This document shows, in pieces, positions 36,601-45,080 of a stretch of 64,000 nucleotides of DNA; positions within the stretch are counted from its first letter, which is position 1, and each line of letters starts with the position of its first letter. The DNA is from Peptococcaceae bacterium (GTDB taxonomy: Bacteria; Bacillota; DSM-12270; Thermacetogeniales; Thermacetogeniaceae): contig JAHFCR010000001.1 of assembly GCA_023249405.1 (NCBI GenBank), positions 63,647 through 127,646 of the forward strand, in the 5' to 3' direction. The notes beneath the pieces were generated by a model. The model ran no database searches, was not told where the DNA came from, and was given only the letters and a program-made list of their open reading frames with translations. The position numbers were made by a program, and so were the translations under genes.

Positions 36601-37853
36601 TTGTCCACTTGCTGCGGATCGAAAACCGGATGCGGGCTCTGACTGGCGCCGATCACCAGCCCGTTTTTCGTATAGGCCTCCGGCGTCAGAGTGCCGGCCC
36701 CAGGACCGCTGTTCCCGGCGCTGAATATCGCCAGAAAATCTGGGTGGTTTCTGATAAATTGGTCGGTCTGGGAGGCCGCGCTCAGGTAACCGCCACCCTC
36801 GCCTCCCCAGCCGTTCACGTGAATGCGCGCCCCCGCCTCATAGGCCGGTGAGAAGAGAGTGACGAGATCCGGTGGCGGATCCAGCTGGCCGGAGCTATTG
36901 GTCAGACCCTGAAAGTAGATGCTGGCCCCGGGCGCCAGGCCCTGGTACCGGCCGGATGAGGCAGCACCGGTACCGGCGATAGTCGCGGCCATATGGGTGC
37001 CATGACCGTTGGGATCGGCCACCGATTGCGCTCCCGCCCAGGATTTCAGCATGACCACCTTGGGCATATGACCGGGCAGGCTCGCCAGGTCCGGGTGAAT
37101 ATCTTCAATCGAACCCTTATCCAGACCACTGTCAGCCAGGCCGATGATCTGCCCGGCTCCGGTCAGGCCCTGCTGGGATGGGGATAACCAGCCATCAGCG
37201 CCCAGCGGGGTGGCCGCCACCAGGTCGCGGGCGCGGTCGTTCAGCAGCCGGTAGCTTTCTGCCGGCTCGATATAAACCACCGCAGGCAACTGCGATATTT
37301 TCGCGAGATCGGTTCTGGGTATCTGCAGCCGCAGGACTCGCCCGGATTCGGTCTCGCCGCGCAGTACAGAACCGCCGAGACCCTGCACCGCCTGGGCAAC
37401 GGACGTCTTATCCTCCGGACCAAACACGGTGACATTCACCACCAGGGAGGCGCTCTGGTTATGACCTGAAACAGTGCCCGAGAGAGACTGTGCCAGGCGG
37501 TTGCCGGGGTTGAATGTCTCCAGGGCAGGACCGGCTATAGCTCTTGCCGCCGCCAATTTACTCTGGGGCACCCGCACCAGGAAGCTGTCACTGCTCAGCA
37601 GATCTCCCTGTTCTGCGCCAAGCCGGCGCAGAGACGTCCAGACCGTATCCCCGCCCGGGGAGTTCTGGCCGGCCGAACCGGACAGCTGCAATATCATGAC
37701 CACACCGGGCTCAGGAGATACTGATCCGCGCTGTTGCAAACCAGCCCCGGGCGATCCGCTTTCCGGACCGGACAGTACCAGAGTGCAGGTCACCATGAGC
37801 ATCGCCAGGACCAGCACGGCGCAATATTTAAGAACAGTTCTATAGTCTCTCAA
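33621..37853 (-). CDS. Secreted subtilisin-like protease with three SLH domains
   Basis: A 1410-residue S8 serine protease anchored to the cell surface. Residues 1-30 form a signal peptide (YCAVLVLAMLMVTCTLVL). The peptidase domain (about 225-530) has the triad IGLADSGLDKG (Asp), DPNGHGTHMAATIAG (His) and EGTSMAAAVAGGAAALL (Ser), with the oxyanion Asn in FSAGNSGPGAG. A prepeptidase/P-domain-like part follows (TLAWTDPAVAAGASHPLVNNLDLAV), then a 500-residue beta-rich region. Three SLH motifs close the protein, starting VKLGDMAGHWADEDVQALA, FADIQDIPSWARQAV and FDDWPNVPSWARPSVEY. The start is a TTG behind GGGAGAGGGG. It could process S-layer proteins or degrade extracellular protein. Confidence 0.93.
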   Translation of the reverse strand: MRDYRTVLKYCAVLVLAMLMVTCTLVLSGPESGSPGAGLQQRGSVSPEPGVVMILQLSGSAGQNSPGGDTVWTSLRRLGAEQGDLLSSDSFLVRVPQSKLAAARAIAGPALETFNPGNRLAQSLSGTVSGHNQSASLVVNVTVFGPEDKTSVAQAVQGLGGSVLRGETESGRVLRLQIPRTDLAKISQLPAVVYIEPAESYRLLNDRARDLVAATPLGADGWLSPSQQGLTGAGQIIGLADSGLDKGSIEDIHPDLASLPGHMPKVVMLKSWAGAQSVADPNGHGTHMAATIAGTGAASSGRYQGLAPGASIYFQGLTNSSGQLDPPPDLVTLFSPAYEAGARIHVNGWGGEGGGYLSAASQTDQFIRNHPDFLAIFSAGNSGPGAGTLTPEAYTKNGLVIGASQSPHPVFDPQQVDKGLAYDFSSRGPTGDGRLKPELLAPGALISARASQVASEFNLDNGYYTYMEGTSMAAAVAGGAAALLREYFQRYEQVLRPTAALLKAALINGASPPSAGPGSNGFGVLDLGGTILSLHEKTFKFVDDLKGVPGGETVTYTYQAPAAGSPFKATLAWTDPAVAAGASHPLVNNLDLAVQDPAGKVWPGNAFLSDGKSDDTNNVEQVYIAKPEPGTYTILVKGTSITQNTVSGSSGKVQDFALVYGQPLVRDVVQSVSSSVTLTSGAEVDLRQARISCERDGQTVTWPAAANATGGNPRGQTVNNQIAGMDIYLSPDTTGSSGYAYLAGRTWQAEGVQLIEADSEILFTEINPDSRSGGYFLTSGMSDQLLVNGSTLKEPGALPPGGEIRATINPSTQKIWRAEVVFNETSGYLDRIDLPKRELFLLGNRQSLSLAPQAGLAYLDQIADADRADSPFGAGASPAWDKLLPGLNVRLMLAPGSGEIMYVGARRRLAVGTITGIDPATRTLTLSSGHSYKMGPGISLLLDEKEVDFTALKPGQHAIMMLFPETQEILTLSAYSQVLYGRVVYADAKQQLLYMIDDSNNFHILYFSNDPQIFRWGLPASVNAVEPGSWARLYLDPGTDQVTRLDLAEVAPEKTATVNSYDPQKQSLITEEGTYLLTERTLVTKNGYPVNPQDLASGEDAIMTPLLAGKGEQPLLAAVAAQTRPTVKAPQLDVAVPRRDKFIELSGITSADRLYLYLPGKGRQIIPVIEQGRFRYQFQLDADLTPNSDSETKQNSNPELIVQLVAVDTHTGGVTGQFVTIPSQVSVKLGDMAGHWADEDVQALAAQRLVNGYPDGTFRPETTVTRAEFVVLLTGVIGWSGDSGQIKFADIQDIPSWARQAVACAVQHGLIRGDQNGRFNPNQPITRAESAVLLDRALQIFAPGVASAPTSQTPFFDDWPNVPSWARPSVEYVVNAKLFVGRTLQSFAPDAPLKRGEAAAVINRFIKYIR

Positions 37854-37893
37854 GCGGATCCCCTCTCCCGTGAGGAGGTTTTGTCCAAACTCT

Positions 37894-38163
37894 TATAAAG
37901 GAAACTTGCTTCAGGTGGGGTTTTAACCCCGCCTGAAGTTTAGTTGACTTATGCCACCGGTGTACCCGCTTTAGCGGCGGGTGCCGCATCAGCGGGCGCG
38001 TGCCCGGCTTAGCGCCACTTGCCTGTGCCGTTTTCTGACGTGCAGCCGTCCTTTGAGGCTGAGACGAAGTCTCAGAGGCTGCCTTCATGCCGGGCGTTAG
38101 CCTGGATACGGCGCTCCCGCTTCAAGAAGCGGGAGCATTAGTGGCGGTTATCTATCGTATAAA
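37894..38163 (+). repeat. Structured repeat element, copy B
   Basis: A 270-bp copy whose flanking hexamer is TATAAA at both ends (37894-37899 and 38158-38163), unlike the GATAAA of other copies. It has GGAAACTTG, the hairpin CTTCAGGTGGGG / CCCCGCCTGAAG, TTTAGTTGACTTATGCC, GTACCCGC, GTGCCCGGCTTAGCGCCACTT, a long extra stem-loop region and GGCGGTTATCTATCG. It lies upstream of the subtilase gene. Confidence 0.8.
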
Positions 38164-38215
38164 TACGCTGTTGCCGCCGGTTTTCTTACAATTTGCGGCA
38201 GCATGACGGATTTTT

Positions 38216-39019
38216 TCAGCGATTGTCTTTTTCGAAGTCCAATTTTTGCCGGGTTAACAAGACCATGCCGATAAACCGGGGCAATACCAGCAGGCGCCGC
38301 CAGCGGGCCGGCTCCTGAAAAGCCCGGAATAGCCATTCCAACCGGAATCGCTGCATCCAAAACGGTGAACGGCGCAGCCTGCCGGAGATGACATCAAAGC
38401 TCCCCCCCACCCCGACAGCCACCAGTCGGCCTAGCTGCCGGCGATGTTCGTCGATAAATTGCTCCTGTCTGGGAAAACCCATACCGACCAGGAGCAAGTC
38501 GGGGTCTGCATCCCTGATCCGCTGCAGAACTGCCGGCAGTTCTGCAGCACCGAAGTAGCCATGCCCGGTCCCCGCCACCTGTAGTCCCGGGTGCTGTTTC
38601 TGCAAGTTGGCTGCAGCACTCTCAGCCACTCCAGGCGCTCCTCCCAACAAGTATAGGCGCCACCCGGCAGTTACTGCCTTCACGGCCAGCGACTGGAGGA
38701 GTTCGATCCCGGCAACCCGCTCCGGAAAGGAGCAGCCAAGATGTTCGCCCGCCCAGACGACCCCATACCCATCAGCCACTACCAGATCGCCCCGGTTCAG
38801 CAGTTGCCGGATACCTCGGTCATATCGGGCCCGGTAGAGCATCTCCGGATTTAGAGTGATTACCTGAAATACTCCAGGAGTTTCTCCAATGTCGAAAATC
38901 GGCGCCTCATGCTCAGCCAAACCGATTCTGCCGGCAATCGCCTCGACAGCTTCCGCTAAGGTAAAAGGGTGGACTCCCACCCCTAAAATATCCTTCTTTG
39001 CCGACATCAGCTTGATCAT
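38216..39019 (-). CDS. WecG/TagA/CpsF family glycosyltransferase
   Basis: A 267-residue enzyme that probably adds N-acetylmannosamine to a lipid-linked GlcNAc, the second step of teichoic-acid or other secondary wall polymer synthesis. Family sequences are VITLNPEMLYRARYDRGIRQLLNRGDLVVADGYGVVWA, LYLLGGAPGVAESAAANLQ and DLLLVGMGFPRQEQFIDEHR. GVGGSFDVISGRLRRSPFWMQRFRLEWLFRAFQEPARWRR completes it. The ATG at 39019 has GGGAGAAG upstream. A role in making the polymer that SLH domains bind would suit the neighbouring SLH protease, but this is only context. Confidence 0.93.
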   Translation of the reverse strand: MIKLMSAKKDILGVGVHPFTLAEAVEAIAGRIGLAEHEAPIFDIGETPGVFQVITLNPEMLYRARYDRGIRQLLNRGDLVVADGYGVVWAGEHLGCSFPERVAGIELLQSLAVKAVTAGWRLYLLGGAPGVAESAAANLQKQHPGLQVAGTGHGYFGAAELPAVLQRIRDADPDLLLVGMGFPRQEQFIDEHRRQLGRLVAVGVGGSFDVISGRLRRSPFWMQRFRLEWLFRAFQEPARWRRLLVLPRFIGMVLLTRQKLDFEKDNR

Positions 39020-39203
39020 GACTTCTCCCATGCTTAATGAACAGTATTAACATCTTCGGGATTATTCGTGCTAAATCCTGCCTTATTGTAGCTGAAAATC
39101 TTAAGGGAAGATAAGAAATAGGTCCGACTGCAGCTAAGGCTACCCACCGGACCCTTATAAACCTACTTATTCTGACTTTTTAACTTCATGTCTCCGGCTT
39201 CCG

Positions 39204-40178
39204 TTAACTGTAAGCCTTGGTGAAGGTAACTCCCTGGTAATATTGCCTGATGATCTCCTGCGGAGACTTGCCCTGTTTGGCATAATAGTAGGCGCCCCAC
39301 TGGCTCATGCCCACCCCGTGCCCCCTGCCGCGCCCGGTAATATACAACTGCTGGCCTCTGATTTGAAACTGATCGAGCAGGGTGGATTTCATCAGCTCTG
39401 CTCCCAGGGCCAGGCGCAGAGCTGGCCCGCTCAAGATGACATTATTCAGCTTGACCGTAACCGCCCTGCCTGAAGCGCTCTTCTTGACGACGGAGGCATT
39501 GGTGATCGCCCCCGGATCTTTACCGGCAACACTTCTTGCCGCATCCCGAACCCGGGCCAGGGGCACAGTGATTTGCCAATTCTTCTCATCCGGCGGCGCC
39601 ACCTGCTGGCCGGGATCACTGACCACCCTGATATAGGGGGTCGGTTCCTGATTGAAATCCAGTCCTACCTGGGCAGTATCGGTCTTTCCCCCGGCGTTGG
39701 AATGGAACCAGGCTCTGACATACTTGCCGTTATACTCGACCACCTGCCCCCGGGTACTGGCCACCGCCTTACGGACGTTATCGATGATCCTGCCCGGATC
39801 GTAAGCCTGAAATTCTTCGGGATCTGTGGAGGCATCCGCTCCGTGCTGGGGCACGCCGTGTTCATAGTTTATTTTCTGCAGGGTGAAGGTGCGGGCGAGA
39901 ATCGCCTGAGCGGCCAGAGCCTGCTGCGGCCACTGAGGCTCTAACTCCGCCGCCACCACTCCGGCCACGTAATCCTCCAACCTGATCTTTTTCTTCTCGC
40001 CGGTCTGGTTCACGTAGAGCACGATCTGCGGCTCCCCGCCAGGCTGAACAGCCTGGGTCTGGGGCACCGGCTGCCGAACTGGCGGCCTGTCACCTCGTAA
40101 CGAAATCACCAGAGAGATCACTGCCAGGGCAGTGACGATCCCCAGCGCTATAAAACGTGGCCTGCCGGATGACTCCAT
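39204..40178 (-). CDS. SpoIID/LytB-domain protein
   Basis: A 324-residue membrane-anchored protein with an N-terminal segment (FIALGIVTALAVISLVISL) and a SpoIID domain. SpoIID is the lytic transglycosylase that drives engulfment during sporulation. Recognised from LEDYVAGVVAAELEPQWPQQALAAQAILARTFTL, VRAWFHSNAGGKT and GRGRGHGVGMSQWGAYYYAKQGKSPQEIIRQYYQGV. True SpoIID and LytB-type relatives share these motifs. No SpoIIQ-like gene is adjacent, so it may be a paralogue rather than the engulfment enzyme. Confidence 0.9.
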   Translation of the reverse strand: MESSGRPRFIALGIVTALAVISLVISLRGDRPPVRQPVPQTQAVQPGGEPQIVLYVNQTGEKKKIRLEDYVAGVVAAELEPQWPQQALAAQAILARTFTLQKINYEHGVPQHGADASTDPEEFQAYDPGRIIDNVRKAVASTRGQVVEYNGKYVRAWFHSNAGGKTDTAQVGLDFNQEPTPYIRVVSDPGQQVAPPDEKNWQITVPLARVRDAARSVAGKDPGAITNASVVKKSASGRAVTVKLNNVILSGPALRLALGAELMKSTLLDQFQIRGQQLYITGRGRGHGVGMSQWGAYYYAKQGKSPQEIIRQYYQGVTFTKAYS

Positions 40179-40267
40179 GGCTGCGTCCCTCCCGTCGACT
40201 GGTTGGCCTGTTCGGCTAAACTGCCTGTTTTATTATGGACAGGAGGGATCTATCATATACGACAGTC

Positions 40268-40567
40268 TCAGTCTGCTCCATCCACCTCATCCGGCAGCAG
40301 CCGGGAGGGGACAACGCTGAATTCCCGCAAGCATTTATAGATGGTCTTGGCCTGAGCGGCAGGAATGCTGCGCTCCGGCACATCCAGCACCTCCACCTCG
40401 GTAGTCTTACGCCCCCAGGTCAGCCTGACCTGATCACCGACTTTAACCTCACTGCCAGGCTTGGCCGGGTGCCCGTTGATGCAAACCCGCCCGGCATCAC
40501 AGACTTCCTTGGCGTTAGTCCGGCGCTTGACCAGACGGCTTACTTGTAAAAACTTGTCGATGCGCAA
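40268..40567 (-). CDS. S4-domain RNA-binding protein, RqcP (YabO/HslR) type
   Basis: A 99-residue protein. The S4 domain starts LRIDKFLQVSRLVKRRTNAKEVCDAGRVCINGHPAKPGSEVKVGDQV. RqcP stabilises peptidyl-tRNA during C-terminal alanine tailing on stalled 50S subunits in Bacillus. The TTG at 40567 is chosen because GGAGGGGA precedes it and the family starts with MRxDKFL. In Firmicutes the gene is often close to mazG, HU and SpoVB genes, exactly as here. Confidence 0.9.
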   Translation of the reverse strand: MRIDKFLQVSRLVKRRTNAKEVCDAGRVCINGHPAKPGSEVKVGDQVRLTWGRKTTEVEVLDVPERSIPAAQAKTIYKCLREFSVVPSRLLPDEVDGAD

Positions 40568-40717
40568 ACAGACTCCCCTCCATTCAGGCAAAAGAAAAAG
40601 GTTCTTCATGAGAACCTCTGGCAGTCATTTGGATAACTAAAACCTGCTTCATCGCCCTCCAGCTCCACAGGTGCAGATCATGGCATCCCCGGTCTCCCGC
40701 AGGAAGACGGAAACCTA

Positions 40718-40990
40718 TTAGCCGATGGAGTCTCTGAGAGCCTTACCGGCCCTGAAAGCAGGTACGCGTGTGGCAGCAATCTGGATTTCTGCGCCGGTCT
40801 GGGGATTACGCCCCGTGCGGGCAGCCCGATCACGCACCTCAAAAGTGCCAAATCCCACCAGTTGTACCTTCTCGCCCTTTGCAAGCGCCGCTTCGACTAC
40901 ATCGAACACCGCGGTGATGACCTTCTCCGCATCCTTCTTCGTGACTTCAGCCTTTTCTGCTACACTGCTAACAAGTTCAGCCTTATTCAA
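40718..40990 (-). CDS. hup: HU family DNA-binding protein
   Basis: A 90-residue histone-like protein that bends DNA. It begins [24 protein letters not shown] and has the family signature [30 protein letters not shown] in the beta-arm region. The full chain is intact. The position between mazG and rqcP is the common order. Confidence 0.97.
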   Translation of the reverse strand: MNKAELVSSVAEKAEVTKKDAEKVITAVFDVVEAALAKGEKVQLVGFGTFEVRDRAARTGRNPQTGAEIQIAATRVPAFRAGKALRDSIG

Positions 40991-41127
40991 CCAAATACCC
41001 TCCTTTGCAATTTTAAATTTAGGCTACCTATTCGCCAGAAGCCTTGCAAATCCTGCTAATTTACTGCCGCATAAAAAATTTTTTTCCTCATCATCAAAAT
41101 ATTAGCAGATAATGTCGCATTTATACA

Positions 41128-42798
41128 TCATGCTTTTACTTCTTCAGCCTTGACCTCATCCCAGATGGCGTCCAACTCCGGCAAGGACAGCGACCCCAAG
41201 GCCAGGCCTCTAGCCGCGGCCTTGTCTTCGATTCCCCTGAACCGTCTCATAAATTTATCCACCGCAGCCCGTAGCGCCTCTTCCGCATCCACTTCCAGCA
41301 ACCGGGCAACATTCACGAGCGCAAACACCAGGTCTCCGAACTCCTGGCGAACGGCATCCTGGTCACCGTCCTCCCATGCTGACTGCAGTTCCTGCCATTC
41401 CTCCCGCAGCTTGACAGAGGCGCTCCTGGCATCAGGCCAGTCAAAACCGACCAGGGCGGCCTTTCCCTGCACCTTCTGGGCCCTTTGCAGGGAAGGCAGA
41501 TACCTGGGCACCCCCGCCAGCAACGATCGCTTCTGTTCCTCGGCGTGGGCTGCAGCCCCTGCTGTCCCCTCCATCTGCTTGATCTGCTCCCAGTTTCGCA
41601 CCACCTCTGCTGCACTGTTCACTGTGATCTCGCCAAAGACGTGAGGGTGACGGCGTTTCAACTTGGCAGTGATCCCCACCACCACCCGATTAATGTCAAA
41701 ATCACCCCGGTTGTTGGCAATAGCAGCATGAAAAACCACCTGCAATAATAAGTCTCCCAACTCTTCACAGAGTTTATGCATATTTCCCTCATCGATGGCG
41801 TCTACCACCTCGTATGCTTCCTCGATCAGGTACTGGCGGAGGCTCTGGTGCGTCTGCTCCCGGTCCCAGGGACAACCGCCGGGCGCCAGCAGCCTGTCCA
41901 TTACCGCCATCAAAGGGTCTAGGGGATATTGGCAGGCGCCGGGCGCCAGCGTGGCCGCCGGGGTCTCCGCCGCAACCAGCTGCTCTTTGGTCTTCCTTCG
42001 GTCCGGAGCCGGCTGGCAGAGGCGGATATGATAACGGGGCTCCAATGGAGGGACATAGACGGAGGTGAGATGGTCCAAGTCATTGAGACGATCCAATTCG
42101 TAAAGGGGCATTTGACGCTGCCGTTCCTGCCCCCGGATCCCTGCCGAGTAGATCACGGTCAGGGGATGGTCGTCAGGGAAATGTTCCATCAGGGTCAGTT
42201 TGACCTCTGAGGCCAGAGCCTGGCTGTAGACCTGGGCCACCAGCACGCCGGCCCGGGGCGGAATGCTGAAGGATGAGGCCGGTTCCGCTCCGGTTGCGGC
42301 TGAGCCCGGTTCAGGCCCGGGTCCCCCCAGCAGCTGAAAACTCTCTGTGATCACCAGACCCTGGGCCGGGTCGAGATTCAGGCTGAGCACTACCGCATCG
42401 AGGAAGCTGGGAGCCGGCCAGAGGCGCACCCGTACATTCCGGCCTGCCGCCCCGGCTAGCAGGATGCCGACTACCGTCTCGCCGACCAGCGGATGGCCTG
42501 GAACCGCGAATATTACCGGCCCGGCGAGGGCGGCGGCAGTGTCAAACAAAAATTCAGCCATCTCCCGGTAAACCTCATCGAAGTCATCGTAGCGCCCATA
42601 GAAATCATCGAGCGGCTGCAGGCGCAGACCCTCCCGCTCCAGATAAGGCACCACCGGATGCCTCCCGGTGCGCAGGTATACCGGGCGGCCCCGCATCAGG
42701 CTCAGATTGCAGGCCGGCAGTTGCAGGACGTCGCCGGGGCCCAGCCCAACCACATAGATCTCCCCCCCGGAGGGCTTATTCTTTGCATCCAACGCCAT
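41128..42798 (-). CDS. mazG: MazG with N-terminal tetrapyrrole-methylase domain (YabN type)
   Basis: A 556-residue fusion. The N-terminal 225 residues form a tetrapyrrole methylase-like fold (GEIYVVGLGPGDVLQLPACNL, VIFAVPGHPLVGETVV). The C-terminal part carries two MazG NTP-pyrophosphohydrolase modules. The first shows GGCPWDREQTHQSLRQYLIEEAYEVVDAID and LCEELGDLLLQVVFHA (EExxE-type metal residues). The second has KLREEWQELQSAW and FGDLVFALVNVARLL. MazG removes non-canonical nucleotides. The role of the methylase-like domain is not known. The start pair ATGATG is at 42801/42798. Confidence 0.94.
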   Translation of the reverse strand: MALDAKNKPSGGEIYVVGLGPGDVLQLPACNLSLMRGRPVYLRTGRHPVVPYLEREGLRLQPLDDFYGRYDDFDEVYREMAEFLFDTAAALAGPVIFAVPGHPLVGETVVGILLAGAAGRNVRVRLWPAPSFLDAVVLSLNLDPAQGLVITESFQLLGGPGPEPGSAATGAEPASSFSIPPRAGVLVAQVYSQALASEVKLTLMEHFPDDHPLTVIYSAGIRGQERQRQMPLYELDRLNDLDHLTSVYVPPLEPRYHIRLCQPAPDRRKTKEQLVAAETPAATLAPGACQYPLDPLMAVMDRLLAPGGCPWDREQTHQSLRQYLIEEAYEVVDAIDEGNMHKLCEELGDLLLQVVFHAAIANNRGDFDINRVVVGITAKLKRRHPHVFGEITVNSAAEVVRNWEQIKQMEGTAGAAAHAEEQKRSLLAGVPRYLPSLQRAQKVQGKAALVGFDWPDARSASVKLREEWQELQSAWEDGDQDAVRQEFGDLVFALVNVARLLEVDAEEALRAAVDKFMRRFRGIEDKAAARGLALGSLSLPELDAIWDEVKAEEVKA

Positions 42799-42822
42799 CA
42801 TCTCTTTCTCTGATCTTTATGA

Positions 42823-43250
42823 CTATTGCCGCCAAGCGTCCAGGCCAGAAATAAACTCCATTGCAAAGAGAATAGCGCTGCTCGTCAGCTTCTCACAAAG
42901 ATGCGGCGTGTCTCTGTGGTTAAAACCGCCAGGCCTCAACTGGCGGCATGTTAGCCCTCCAAAGCGGCTCTCAAACCCGTCAGCATAAGCAAAACAGGCA
43001 GCAGCGATCTCCCCGACGCTCAAGCTAAGCGCGCTGCCATAGATGCCATTATCATCAACGCCCCTTCGACCAACCCGCATTACGCCCGAAATTTGCCGGC
43101 GCCGTGCATACCCAGCGCCGCGTCCAGCATCTGCGGTTGCAGAGTTAATCCCAGCAGGTCCGCCAGCACTTTCAAAGAGGCCACAGCGCAGTTATAGTCA
43201 TACACCCAGTAATATTCGTGAACCTTGCTAGGGATCAGCTCTGGCTGCAT
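42823..43250 (-). pseudogene. Broken C_GCAxxG_C_C redox protein gene
   Basis: The minus strand encodes two halves of one family in different frames. From the ATG at 43250, MQPELIPSKVHEYYWVYDYNCAVASLKVLADLLGL runs to GAGKFRA, then a TAA replaces the expected glutamine codon. CGLVEGALM continues in the same frame. Near 43040 the family sequence switches frame to NGIYGSALSLSVGEIAAACFAYADGFESRFG. LTCRQLRPGGF and PHLCEKLT then follow to the stop at 42823. So there is one nonsense change and one frameshift. The family is thought to bind a metal or act in redox chemistry through its conserved cysteines. Confidence 0.85.
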
Positions 43251-43306
43251 AGACACCCCACTATAAGGATCACATAATTGTAACCGTTTTAAGCACGCGT
43301 TGGCAG

Positions 43307-44863
43307 TCAGTGCCAGAATAAGCGGCGGATCTTGACAATGCTCACTTCGCCTGCGAGCAGCAAGACTGTGAGATAGCAGACCGCGCCGCCGCCGATCGCC
43401 GTCAAGGTCGCCATAAGGTTGCCATAAGGAATCAGGCAGTGGTACAGGCCAAGCACGGATGCTGCCATCATTGTAGCAGCCAGCAATGGGCGAGGCAAGC
43501 AGAAGGATGGGCCGCGGTAGCCGGTGGTCGCCCGCAGTGACCAGAAGTTGAGCATGCTCGCCAGGAACAGCCCGGCCACACTGCCCAGGGCCGCTCCCTT
43601 GACGTCCATGCCGGGCACTACGGTCAGGTAGTAGTTGCAGAGGATCTTGACCAGGCAGCCGGCCAGGAGATTAATTACCGGCAGCCAGGTGCTTCCTAGC
43701 CCTTGCAGGATCCCGGAGGTTGTCTGCTGAAGCCCCGAAAAAAAGGCAGCCGGAGCCAGCCAGGCGGTGATCACCCCAGCTCGCTGATCCGCGAAGAGCA
43801 GGGTGGCCAGCGGGGTGGCCAGCACCATCAGACCAATCGCAGCCGGCAGGCAGAAGAGAATGCTGATCCGGATAGCGGTGGCCACCCGGCCGTTAATCTC
43901 CCCCATCCGTCCACGGGCCATGGCAGCTGCAATATTGGGGACCAGGCTGGCAGCCAGGGAAACGGTGAAGATGGCTGGCAGGTACACCAGGGTGCCGGCC
44001 ATACCGGACAGTTCACCGAACATGGCGGTCGCCTGATGGTAGCTGAAACCCGCAGTCTGCAAACGGTGGGGAATGATCACAGCGTCAATGGCCTGTACCA
44101 GAGGCAGCACCATGGAACCGGCAGAGATCGGCAGGGCGAAGATCAGCAAGCGTTTCAGAAGCTGCCCGGCGCCGTTCAAGAGCGATAGCGCCCGCGACCA
44201 ATTGCTGGGGTGAAACTGCCGGTGCAGGCCCCGTTCAAACCAGAGCAGCAGGCAACAGAGTACCAGGAGGCCTCCGAGGCCTCCTGTGAAGGCCCCAAAA
44301 GCCGCCCCGGCTGCCGCGAACTCCACCCCCCGGGGGAGCAGCGCATAGGCCGCCCAGAAAACTGTGCCCACCCGGATGCACTGCTCCACCAACTCCGATA
44401 CTGCCGTCGGCCACATCAGCTGCCAGCCCTGGAAGTAGCCCCGAAAGGCAGAGGCAATGGAGATCACCAGGATCGCCGGGGCAATGCTCACCAGGGGGTA
44501 GTAGGCCCTGGCGTCCCCCAGCACAGATGACGCCAGGTAGTGGGCCGAATGGTAGAGGCCGATCGCCATAACCAGCCCAAACAGGGATAAAAAAACCACC
44601 GACAGCAGGAAGACCTGGCGTGCCCCAAAACGGTCCCCCCGGGCTCCCCTTTCTGCCACCAGCATGGAGATGGCGATAGGAACGCCGGAGGTGGAGAAAG
44701 CGACCAGGGTGATGTAGATCGGGTAGGCCATCTGGTAGAGCCCGACGCCCTCGCTCCCTACCAACTGAGTGAAGGGGATGCGGTAAAAAGCGCCTAGGAG
44801 CTTGACCACCAGGCCAGCAACGGCCAGGATGAAAGCCCCTCGCAGAAAGGACTGCGGCTGCAC
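43307..44863 (-). CDS. SpoVB-like polysaccharide flippase (MOP superfamily)
   Basis: A 518-residue integral membrane protein with about 14 hydrophobic segments, related to MurJ and SpoVB lipid II or wall-polymer flippases. It begins FLRGAFILAVAGLVVKLLGAFYRIPFTQLVGSEGVGLYQMAYPIY and has ASAFRGYFQGWQLMWPTAVSELVEQCIRV, both SpoVB-like. The GTG at 44863 has AGGGGG seven bases upstream; the longer frame adds 25 unrelated residues. The neighbourhood mazG-HU-S4 fits the common spoVB-mazG-hup order. The broken redox gene now separates it from mazG. Confidence 0.9.
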   Translation of the reverse strand: MQPQSFLRGAFILAVAGLVVKLLGAFYRIPFTQLVGSEGVGLYQMAYPIYITLVAFSTSGVPIAISMLVAERGARGDRFGARQVFLLSVVFLSLFGLVMAIGLYHSAHYLASSVLGDARAYYPLVSIAPAILVISIASAFRGYFQGWQLMWPTAVSELVEQCIRVGTVFWAAYALLPRGVEFAAAGAAFGAFTGGLGGLLVLCCLLLWFERGLHRQFHPSNWSRALSLLNGAGQLLKRLLIFALPISAGSMVLPLVQAIDAVIIPHRLQTAGFSYHQATAMFGELSGMAGTLVYLPAIFTVSLAASLVPNIAAAMARGRMGEINGRVATAIRISILFCLPAAIGLMVLATPLATLLFADQRAGVITAWLAPAAFFSGLQQTTSGILQGLGSTWLPVINLLAGCLVKILCNYYLTVVPGMDVKGAALGSVAGLFLASMLNFWSLRATTGYRGPSFCLPRPLLAATMMAASVLGLYHCLIPYGNLMATLTAIGGGAVCYLTVLLLAGEVSIVKIRRLFWH

Positions 44864-45010
44864 TGTGTCGCCCCCTATTTCGTTCTCACTTATGCTTACG
44901 ACACAGGGCTGTCCAGTAGACCAGGCGCAATACCTCATGTTATTGCGCCTGCAGACTGCGGGCCGACGCTCTTCAGGCGTTCCGAGCAGCCTCGGTCATT
45001 GTCCCATGTA

Positions 45011-45074
45011 GATAAAGCAAGCGCAGTTTTCTTTACAGAAGCGGGGGTATTAGGGGATGTAGCTATCGGATGAA
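45011..45074 (+). repeat. Structured repeat remnant, copy F
   Basis: Only the 3' end is kept. CAGAAGCGGGGGTATTAGG and TAGCTATCGGATGAA closely follow copy A (GTAGAAGCGAGGGTATTAGG and TAGCTATCGGATAAA). A GATAAA at 45011-45016 may mark the left end of an internally deleted copy. It lies next to the rsmI stop. Confidence 0.6.
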
Positions 45075-45080
45075 TACGAG

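Noticed and set aside
43060..43090. In-frame stop in the C_GCAxxG gene as selenocysteine or recoding
   Set aside because: The codon is TAA, not TGA, and a frameshift also occurs nearby, so decay is the simpler view.
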